Part shown: positions 51,472 through 59,500 of the stretch, one piece after another
Numbering within the stretch: position 1 is the stretch's first letter
Layout of the letters: every line of letters starts with the position of its first letter
Assembly: GCF_000949385.2 (NCBI RefSeq)
Contig: NZ_JYKO02000001.1
Location: 3,854,770-3,918,769, forward strand
Length of the DNA stretch: 64,000 bases
Direction: 5' to 3'
Source of the DNA: Pseudomonas sp. LFM046
GTDB lineage: Bacteria > Pseudomonadota > Gammaproteobacteria > Pseudomonadales > Pseudomonadaceae
Program-made: the position numbers and the translations under genes
Notes under the pieces: model-generated
What the model was told of the DNA's origin: nothing
The model's database searches: none
The model's input: the letters and a program-made list of their open reading frames with translations, nothing else

Positions 51472-52320
51472 ATGACCGCCACCGCCACCGCCACCGCCAG
51501 CGCCGCCCTGCCCAAGGCCAATTTCCCCGTTCGCCGCATGGATTTCAGCTTCGCGTCGACCCAGAAGTACTGGTGGAGTGGCGATCCCTTCATGACCCAC
51601 TTCATGAACAACCTGTCCTCGCTCTTCCCCTACGGCGAGAAGTTCTTCGTCGACAGCGTGCGCGCCGTGCGCGACCAGGTCAGTGATCCGCAACTGCAGA
51701 AGGACATCAGCGCCTTCATCGGCCAGGAGGCCATGCACTCCAAGGAACACGCCACCTACAACGACTACGCCGCCGAGCACGGCATCGACCTGGAGCGCCT
51801 GGAACTGCGCATCAAGGTCCTGCTGGAATGGGTCACCCGCTTCACCACGAAGAAGCAGCGCCTGGCCGCCACCTGCGCCCTGGAACACTTCACCGCCACC
51901 ATGGCCGAGCAATTGCTGCGCCGCGAAGACATCAACACCCAGATGGATGATCCGAAGATGTACACGCTGTGGATGTGGCACGCCATCGAGGAGAACGAAC
52001 ACAAGGCGGTCTGCTACGACGCCTACAACGCCGTCGGCGGCGGCTACCTGATCCGCACCATCACCATGTTCCTGACCACCTTCCTGTTCTTCGGCGTGAT
52101 CATGAGCTTCCAGGTCCACCTGATGCGCAAGGACGGCCAGCTGTTCAACTGGCGCAGCTGGTCGCGCGGCCTGAAGACCCTGCTCGGCCCGCGCAATGGC
52201 TACTTCCCGAAGATGATCAAGCCGTACCTGGACTACTACCGCCCCGGCTTCCACCCCTTCGATCACGAAACCCGTCCGCTGGAGAAGCGCTGGAAGGCAC
52301 GCCTGGGGTTCAGTGGCTGA
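51472..52320 (+). CDS. PF10118-type metal-dependent hydrolase-like membrane protein
   Basis: 282 residues. After an Ala/Thr-rich start comes VRRMDFSFASTQKYWWSGDPF, then a helical core with acidic and His pairs IGQEAMHSKEHATYND, CALEHFTAT and HAIEENEHKAVCYD, which look like the ligands of a di-metal (ferritin-like) centre, and one hydrophobic segment (TITMFLTTFLFFGVIMSF). The family is called predicted metal-dependent hydrolase, but no substrate is known. GAGAGG precedes the ATG; the frame is open 66 bases further. Confidence 0.82.
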   Translation: MTATATATASAALPKANFPVRRMDFSFASTQKYWWSGDPFMTHFMNNLSSLFPYGEKFFVDSVRAVRDQVSDPQLQKDISAFIGQEAMHSKEHATYNDYAAEHGIDLERLELRIKVLLEWVTRFTTKKQRLAATCALEHFTATMAEQLLRREDINTQMDDPKMYTLWMWHAIEENEHKAVCYDAYNAVGGGYLIRTITMFLTTFLFFGVIMSFQVHLMRKDGQLFNWRSWSRGLKTLLGPRNGYFPKMIKPYLDYYRPGFHPFDHETRPLEKRWKARLGFSG

Positions 52321-52337
52321 ACGTCCAGTCGCCTTCC

Positions 52338-52437
52338 TGTGGGGGCGATTTCAATCGCCAAGCGGGCCGCAGGTCCGCCCAGACAGTTCGCGGGGGCAAC
52401 TGCGTTGCCCTTGGCGAATGAGTTCGCCCCTACAAGG
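52338..52437. repeat. Inverted pair of REP-type palindromic elements
   Basis: TGTGGGGGCGATTTCAATCG followed by CCAAGCGGGC reads like the Pseudomonas extragenic palindrome; about 70 bases on, the opposite strand has TGTAGGGGCGAACTCATTCG followed by CCAAGGGCAA. Two head-to-head copies form a REPIN-like doublet between convergent genes. Confidence 0.75.
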
Positions 52438-52466
52438 AAGCGGCGTCCCCGGAGCGGGCTTGCCCC

Positions 52467-53165
52467 TCACTCCTCCTCGAAATACTCCGCGAAAAACCTG
52501 TCCAGCTCCCCCTCGTAGCTGTCCAGGGAATACAGCGTGTCCGCTGCCAGCAGGTCCAGCAGGATCAGGCCATTGAGGCTGGAATCCTCCTCGGCGGCGG
52601 CGCGCAGGCGGCCGGCCATGCCCAGATTGACCAGCCGCAGGTTGCGGTACAGCTCGCGCAGGCCATCCATCGCCCAATCCGGCTCCAACCCGCGCCCCTG
52701 GCGAAGGTGCTGGCCCAGCAGGTAGGTACCGAGGGAGCGATAGAGGGTCTCAGCCGAGGTGCTGAACGGCCAGTGGAACCAGGCCATGGCCCGCAGCATC
52801 CGGGTGTGGGGACAACCGCTGGTCGCCCCGAGCAACCCCAGCAACGACCCTACGGCCCGCTGCAGGGTGGTCTTCTGGCGGATCTCCCGGTCGCGACAGG
52901 ACACGGTCACCAGGACCTCCTCGTACGACGGCGAGTTCGCCAGCATTGCCACTGGTCGCGCCAGCGCACGGGCGAAGGGACAATCACGCACCTCTGCCGC
53001 CTTCAGCGGGCAATGGCTGCATTGCTGGAACTCCAGCCGCGCCCAGTCCGGGGCATCCTCCGGGGGATGTGGCGCCACCACGTCCACCTCATGGACCCAG
53101 AGGCGGTCATCGGGGAAATGGAATGCGTAGCGAACCGGCGCCTCTGTCCTTGCTTTCGGCTCCAT
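52467..53165 (-). CDS. Unrecognised Cys-rich protein divergent from the signalling operon
   Basis: 232 residues, no family I can assign. It starts MEPKARTEAPVRYAFHFPDD and has a cysteine cluster FQQCSHCPLKAAEVRDCPFARA (about residues 47-66) plus GCPHTRMLRAMAWFHW at mid length, which could bind a metal or cluster. The second half is helical. Pseudomonads carry similar sequences as uncharacterised proteins (a DUF6901-type name is possible). It is divergent from the kinase gene with 165 bases between. Confidence 0.65.
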   Translation of the reverse strand: MEPKARTEAPVRYAFHFPDDRLWVHEVDVVAPHPPEDAPDWARLEFQQCSHCPLKAAEVRDCPFARALARPVAMLANSPSYEEVLVTVSCRDREIRQKTTLQRAVGSLLGLLGATSGCPHTRMLRAMAWFHWPFSTSAETLYRSLGTYLLGQHLRQGRGLEPDWAMDGLRELYRNLRLVNLGMAGRLRAAAEEDSSLNGLILLDLLAADTLYSLDSYEGELDRFFAEYFEEE

Positions 53166-53330
53166 GGTCTACCCTGACCTCCTGAACGAGGGAAATTTCG
53201 TCGCGGCCCCAGGCTTGCCGTCAGGAATTGAACGCCTGGAATCTGTCTTACACTTCGTACAACAAAGTAGGACACGCGCCAGAATTCAACCCTGCCAACC
53301 GATCCTCAGCGAAAAAAAGCGGGCGACATC

Positions 53331-54605
53331 ATGGATAGCAGCCCTATGGACTTTGCCGGAGCTCTGGTCGAACAGATCGAGGTGGGCGTCATCCTTCTCG
53401 ACCATGACCTGCGAATCCTTCACTGGAACACCTTCGTCAGCCAACGCAGCGGCAAGGCACTGGCCCCGGCGCGCGGCCAACCGCTGGTCAGCGTGTTCCC
53501 GGAAGCCGACACCAACCGCCTCGAACAGATGGTCGCCAAGGCGCGGGACGAGGGCCTGCATGCCTACACCCACTGGCGCGAAGACCCCTACCTGATCCAG
53601 ATGCACTATGGCCCCGAAGGCCAGACCAGCCCGCTGCGGCTGCAAAGCACCCTGTTCTTCCCCTTCGACTGCCAGGGTCAGCGCTGCTTCGGCCTGCTGC
53701 TCTACGACACCACCGAGTTCGCCCGCTCCAACGAGGAACTGACCACCGCCCTCAACGCCCTGGGCAGCAAGCAGTTGGAGCAGGAACAGCTGATGCACAA
53801 GCTGGAAAAGGCCAACGCCCAGCTGCTGCAATCGGAAAAGCTCGCCGCCATCGGCCAGCTCGCCGCGGGCGTGGCCCACGAGATCAACAACCCCATTGGC
53901 TACGTCTTCTCCAACCTCAAGACCCTGACCGGCTACGTCAACGACCTGCTGCGCATCGTCGACGCCGTGGACGGCGTCAGCAGCCTGGACGAGCTCCAGC
54001 AGCTCAAGCGCAGCCTCGAATACGACTACATCCGCAATGACGTCGAGGCGCTGATCCACGAATCCGAGGACGGCATCGAGCGGGTCAAGAAGATCATCAC
54101 CGCCCTCAAGGACTTCTCCCACATCGAAGAGGAGGAATTCCGCGCGGCAGACCTGCACAAGGGCTTCGACAGCACCCTCAACCTGGTGAACAACGAGCTC
54201 AAGTACAAGGCCGAAGTGGTGCGGGAATATGGCGACCTGCCGCCGGTGGAGTGCATTCCCTCGCAGATCAACCAGGTGGTCATGAACCTGCTGATCAACG
54301 CTGCCCACGCCATCGAGGGTTTCGGCCGCATCTCGCTGCGCAGCAGCCACGAGGGCGACTGGATCTGGCTGGAAGTGGAAGACAACGGCAAGGGCATCGA
54401 CCCGGCCATCCTCAACCGCATCTACGAACCCTTCTTCACCACCAAGCCCGTGGGCAAGGGCACGGGGCTCGGCCTCGCGCTCTCCTACAACATCGTGCAG
54501 AAACACAATGGGCGCATCGAAGTCTTCAGCAGTCCCGGTCAGGGCACCCGCTTCCGTGTCTGGCTGCCCACGCGCCAGCCCCTGCCGGACGGAGCGCCCA
54601 CATGA
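53331..54605 (+). CDS. Soluble PAS-domain sensor histidine kinase
   Basis: 424-residue kinase without membrane helices. An N-terminal PAS domain (VEQIEVGVILLDHDLRILHWN onward), a coiled-coil, the phosphoacceptor motif LAAGVAHEINNPIGYVFSN with His183, and an ATPase domain with N-box (NLLINAAHAIEG), G1 (DNGKGID) and GTGLGLAL. The EINNP type of H-box is typical of kinases that feed CheY-like or RpfG-like regulators. Its stop overlaps the next gene by four bases. Signal unknown. Confidence 0.88.
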   Translation: MDSSPMDFAGALVEQIEVGVILLDHDLRILHWNTFVSQRSGKALAPARGQPLVSVFPEADTNRLEQMVAKARDEGLHAYTHWREDPYLIQMHYGPEGQTSPLRLQSTLFFPFDCQGQRCFGLLLYDTTEFARSNEELTTALNALGSKQLEQEQLMHKLEKANAQLLQSEKLAAIGQLAAGVAHEINNPIGYVFSNLKTLTGYVNDLLRIVDAVDGVSSLDELQQLKRSLEYDYIRNDVEALIHESEDGIERVKKIITALKDFSHIEEEEFRAADLHKGFDSTLNLVNNELKYKAEVVREYGDLPPVECIPSQINQVVMNLLINAAHAIEGFGRISLRSSHEGDWIWLEVEDNGKGIDPAILNRIYEPFFTTKPVGKGTGLGLALSYNIVQKHNGRIEVFSSPGQGTRFRVWLPTRQPLPDGAPT

Positions 54606-55948
54606 CCGAAGCCCCGTGCCGCCCGACCCTGCTGCTGGTGGATGACGAGGAAAACATCCTCAGCGCCCTGCGCCGGGTCCTGCGCGGCGAGCCCTACGAC
54701 CTGCTCACCGCGACCAGTGGCAGTGCTGCCCTGGACATGCTGGCCGGGCAGCAGGTTGACCTGGTGGTCTCCGACGCCCGCATGCCCGGTCTCGACGGCC
54801 CCAGCCTGCTGGCCGAGGTGCAACGGCGCTGGCCCGGCACCGTGCGCATCCTCCTCACCGGCGCCGCCGACCTGGACACCAGCATCCGCGCCATCAACCA
54901 GGGGCAGATCTACCGCTACCTGGGCAAACCCTGGAATGACGACGAACTGCGCTTCACCCTGCGACAGGCCCTCGCGCACCAACATGCCGAACGCGAGCAC
55001 CGACGCCTGGAGAGCCTCACCCTGGAGCAGAACCAGCGGCTGCACGAACTCAACGCCAGCCTGGAACAACGGGTCGTCGACCGCACCGCCGAGCTGCAGC
55101 AGACCGCCGACATGCTCGACCTCGCCTACGACGAATTGCGGCGCAGCTACGTAACCGCCACCGAAGTCTTCTCCTCCCTGCTTGCCCAGCGCCTGCCGGG
55201 AGACACGCAGGGCAACGCCCAGGTCATCGCCTTGGTCCGGGCCTTCGCGGCCGAGCACCAGTTGCCGGAGACCGACCGACGAGACCTGGCCATGGCCGCC
55301 GCCCTCTACAACCTCGGCAAGCTGACCTGGGACGACCAGTTGCTGAACCGCCCCAGCGACCTGATGCACCGTGAGGAGCGCGAACGTTACGTCCGCTACC
55401 CGGCCCTTGGCGAAAGCCTGCTGATGGCCCTGGAGCCCCTGCACGATGCCGGCCGGCTGATCCGCCATCACCAGGAGCGCTGGAACGGCACCGGCTTCCC
55501 CGACCAGTTGCGCGGCGAAGACATCCCCTTCGGCGCCCGGCTGCTCAAACTGGCGGTGGATTTCGTCGAGCTGCAATTCGGCCTGGTGCTGCAACGGGAA
55601 GTGCCGCGCCAGGAAGCCCTGCAGTTCCTCACCCGCTACGCCGGACGCCTCTACGACCCCGAGCTCTGCCGGCTCTTCACCGACTTCTGCACCCGCAGCG
55701 CGCCGGACCTGCTGGATGCGACCGCCGGCATCCTCGCCGTGGATACCCGACGCCTGGAACCGGGCATGGTCCTGGCGCGCAACCTCCAGGCCGATAGCGG
55801 GATGCTCCTGCTCAACGCCGGCAAGCAGCTCAGCCGCGCGCTGATCGACAAGCTCATCGCCTTCGAGGCCAGCGAAGGCGCGCGCTACACCCTCCATATC
55901 CGCCAGCCCGAGGCTGAAGCGGCACCGGCCAAGGAGCAGACATCATGA
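54602..55948 (+). CDS. Response regulator with degenerate HD-GYP domain
   Basis: 448 residues. REC domain with acceptor Asp58 in VVSDARMPGLDG and the KPW end typical of RpfG-type regulators, coiled-coil near 140-190, then an HD-GYP-related fold. The diagnostic HD pair is replaced by Tyr236-Asn237 (AALYNLGKLTWDD), and HHxxxDGxGYP is HHQERWNGTGFP (His289-His290). Loss of the metal-ligand HD suggests no phosphodiesterase activity, so a binding or scaffold role is more likely. GGAG precedes the ATG, which overlaps the kinase gene; the stop overlaps the next ATG by four bases. Confidence 0.85.
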   Translation: MTEAPCRPTLLLVDDEENILSALRRVLRGEPYDLLTATSGSAALDMLAGQQVDLVVSDARMPGLDGPSLLAEVQRRWPGTVRILLTGAADLDTSIRAINQGQIYRYLGKPWNDDELRFTLRQALAHQHAEREHRRLESLTLEQNQRLHELNASLEQRVVDRTAELQQTADMLDLAYDELRRSYVTATEVFSSLLAQRLPGDTQGNAQVIALVRAFAAEHQLPETDRRDLAMAAALYNLGKLTWDDQLLNRPSDLMHREERERYVRYPALGESLLMALEPLHDAGRLIRHHQERWNGTGFPDQLRGEDIPFGARLLKLAVDFVELQFGLVLQREVPRQEALQFLTRYAGRLYDPELCRLFTDFCTRSAPDLLDATAGILAVDTRRLEPGMVLARNLQADSGMLLLNAGKQLSRALIDKLIAFEASEGARYTLHIRQPEAEAAPAKEQTS

Positions 55949-56481
55949 TCAACATCCAACTGGTGGACGACGAACCCCAGATCCTCACGGCCCTGCAACG
56001 TCTGCTGCGCCCCCAGGGCTGGAGCCTGCACCTGTTCGACAACCCCGAGGAAGCGCTGTCGGCATTGGCCGAGCACCAGTACGCCGCCATCGTCTGCGAC
56101 CTCAACATGCCGCAACTGGACGGCCTCAACTACCTGCAGTTCGCCCGCCAACGCCAGCCCGACGCCGTGCGCCTGCTGCTCAGCGCCCATGGCGACCGCG
56201 CCACCCTCATGCAGGCGATCAACCGCGCCGAGGTCTACCGCTTCCTGTCCAAGCCCTGGGTGAACTACGAGATAGAAACCGCACTGCAGGCCGCCGTCGA
56301 CCTCTACCTGCTGCGCGACGAGAACCGGCGTTTGCTGGAACAGGTGCGCGGCCAGCAGCACACCCTGGACCGCCAGCGCCGTGAACTGCTGCGCCTGGAA
56401 GCCGAGCACCCGGGCCTGACCCGCGTGCGCCGCGACCACGACGGCGCGGTGCTGCTGGACGGTTACGACCTGGACGACTGA
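55945..56481 (+). CDS. Stand-alone REC response regulator with C-terminal helix
   Basis: 178-residue regulator. REC domain (residues 1-120) with acidic pair Asp8-Asp9 and acceptor Asp52 in AIVCDLNMPQLDG; the switch region SAHGD and FLSKPW match the preceding gene's REC. A long helix follows and then a short tail VRRDHDGAVLLDGYDLDD without DNA-binding domain. AAGGAG lies eight bases before the ATG. It is one of three related REC domains in this operon. Confidence 0.85.
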   Translation: MINIQLVDDEPQILTALQRLLRPQGWSLHLFDNPEEALSALAEHQYAAIVCDLNMPQLDGLNYLQFARQRQPDAVRLLLSAHGDRATLMQAINRAEVYRFLSKPWVNYEIETALQAAVDLYLLRDENRRLLEQVRGQQHTLDRQRRELLRLEAEHPGLTRVRRDHDGAVLLDGYDLDD

Positions 56482-56524
56482 GCCGGGTCAGCCAGGACAG
56501 CCCCAGCCAACGGACGGCGCCCCC

Positions 56525-59500
56525 ATGGCCAACCACAACCCCAACCGCAACCTCAGCTTCCAGGTCTACCTGCACTGCCTGGCGTTCGCCCTGATGGCCC
56601 TGGGCTGCGTCAGCCTGATCGCCTACCTGTTCGAATCGAACCCGGCCCGCCACGAACTGGTGCTCCTGCCCGACAGCGCCCTGCTCACCATCCTCGCCGG
56701 GGCAGCCCTGCTCACCGCCACCCGCGGCATTCGCCGGTTGTCCCTGTTGGCCAGCCTGGCGCTGCTCGCCCTCGCCGGCTACAGCCTCGGGCACAACATC
56801 CTCACCGGCGGCAGCGAGCATGGCCGCTCACTGATCAGCGGCTACTGGCGGGTCCGCAGCGAACTGGCCATAGTCGCCTGCCTGTTCGGCCTGGCCATGC
56901 TCCTGGCCGTGACGCGCCACGGCGGCCGCTGGCTCAGCCAACTCTGCGGCCTCACCCTGATCGGCCTTGCGCTGACGTCCCAGCTGTCCCTGCTGGGCGC
57001 CAGCCACGCGCTTGCACGCTTCGCCCTCCGCCCTGAATCCGGGCATGTCGCCAACCTCTTCGTCACCCTGCTAGGGGCCTCCGTGCTGGTGCTCTGCGCC
57101 CTGCCGGAGGACCGCCGGCGCCTGCTCGACCGGCGCAGCATGGTCACCGGGATGCTGGGCACCCTCGCCACCTGCATCGGCTGGTTCCTGCTCAGCCAGA
57201 ACGAAATCGCCACCCTCAATGCCCACAGCCACCAACTGCTATTGCGCGCGCAGTCTTCCATCGAGAACACCCTCACCGTGCGCCTGCAGCTGGTGCAGCG
57301 CATGGCGGAGCGCTGGCAGAGCCTTCACAGCCTGCCGAACGAGGCCCTCTGGGAGCAGGAGGCCGGCAGCTACTTGCGGGACTTCCCCAACATCAACCTG
57401 ATCACCCTGCTCGACCCCGAGCTCAGGCCGCTCCGTCAGAGGGTCCGCCATGAACAGGCCGATGACTGGCTGAAGCGCTTCCTCGCCCAGAACGACGTGC
57501 GTGACTGGCTGCTACAGGTGGGCCAGGGCAGCCAAGCGCAGATGAGCGCGGCACAGAATTTCAGCTCGGACAACAGCGTCACCCTGGTGGCGACTCCCGT
57601 GCACATCGAAGGCCAGCCCACCGCCCTGCTGGTGGCCAGCCTGAACATCGGCGCCACCCTGGACAGTCAGTTGGGACGCGACCTGGACGGCTTCGTGCTG
57701 GAGGTATTCGAAGGCTCAAGGCGCATCTACGAGTCCCGCACCGGCGGCGACGGCCGCAGCCTGTTCCCAGTGGGAGAACAGAGCACTGACCTGGGCCCCG
57801 AGGGCCGCTGGCGGATGCGCACCTTCCAGACCCTGCCGCGCCAGGACTACGCCACCGTTTACTTGCCGCCGCTGTTCATGCTCTTCGGCCTCTGCTTCAC
57901 CTTCCTGCTGATGGTCAGCCAGAGCTTTGCCCGCCTGGCCATCGAACGCAGCCAGCGTCTGCGCGAAAGCAATCGTGAACTGGAGCTGAGCCTGCAACAC
58001 CAGGCCCGCCTGCAGATGCAGAACCAGCGGATCATGGACCACTCCATGGACGTGCTCTGTTCCATGGACGAGGACGAGTGCTTCACCCAGGTCAGCCCCT
58101 CCTGCCATACCGTGCTCGGCTACTGGCCCGAGGAGATGATCGGCCGCCGCTTCACGGAGTTCGTCCTGGCCGAAGACCGCGAGCGCACACGGGGCGACAT
58201 CCAGGCGATCATCGATGGCGAATCCTGGGAGGCGGTCCGCAATCGCTGCCAGCGCAAGGATGGCAGCGTGGTCCACCTGCTCTGGTCCATCGGCTGGTCT
58301 GAAAGCGAGCGCACCCTCTTCGCCGTCGCCCACGACATCACCGGCCTGGTGCGCCACGAAGCCTACGCGGAAGACCAGCGCGACATCCTCAGCATGATCT
58401 CCACCGACCAGCCGCTGCCGGACATCCTCAAGGCCATCTGCCTGATGAGTGAAACCCTGCAGCCCGCCACCCTGTGCTCGGTGCTGCTGGTGGATGGCGA
58501 CCATAAACGCCTGCGTCTCGGCGCTGCGCCGAGCCTGCCGCATAGCTACCGGCAATCCCTCGACGGCTTGGCCATCGGGCCGCTCGCGGGCGCTTGCGGC
58601 ACCGCCGTGTTCCGCCGGCAGATGGTGGTCAGCACCGACATCCGCGAAGACCCGCTCTGGCACGAACACCGCGACCTCGCCCTGCGCCATGGGCTGCACG
58701 CCTGCTGGGCGATCCCGTTGATCTCCCACCACGGCGACGTACTCGGCACCTTCGCCGTCCAGCTGCGCCAGCCCTGTGCGCCGGACGACGAGGCGCTGCA
58801 ATTGATCGGCACCGCCGGGCAACTGGCGGCCATCGCCATCGAGCGGCAGAACGATCGCCTGCGCCTGCAGGAAAGCGAACAGCGCTACCGCTCGCTCTTC
58901 ATCTTCAACCCCGACCCGGTGTTCTCCTTCGACCGTGAAGGGCGCTATCTCAGCCTCAACCAGGCCGGCAGCGAACTGATCGACTACCGCGCCGCGGAGC
59001 TGATCGGCCAACCCTTCTCCACCCTGGTGCTGGACGAGGACATCGGCCGCGTGCACCAACATCTGCGCGCCGCCCTCGACGGTACGGCGCAGCACTATGA
59101 GGTCCGTTGGCGCAGCCGTGCCGGCCAGGTTCTCGAACTGGACATCACCAACCTGCCCATCGTGGTCGAAGGGGAAATTGTCGGGGTATTCGGCATCGCC
59201 AAGGACATCGGCGAACGCAACCGCATGACCCGCACACTGCGCGAAACCCTGGCCCAGTCCGAGCGCAAGGCCCAGCAGTTGCGGGGCCTCAGCGAAACCG
59301 CGCTGCGCATCGGCGGCATCCTCGATACCCGCGCCCTGCTGGAGTTCATGTGCGAACAATTGCGCTTGCTGGTGGGAGCCCACCAGTCGCTGCTGGGCCT
59401 GGCTGAGGCACCGGGGATGGAAGCGGTGTCCCTGTCCGCCAAGTACCAGGCCTGGGAAGCGCCGCACTTGTCCGCCAAGGGCCGGGCGCTCAGCAACCGC

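Noticed and set aside
53228-53254. TTGAAC / TACACT as a promoter of the kinase operon
   Set aside because: Spacing is 15 bases, shorter than accepted for sigma-70; not confident enough to list.
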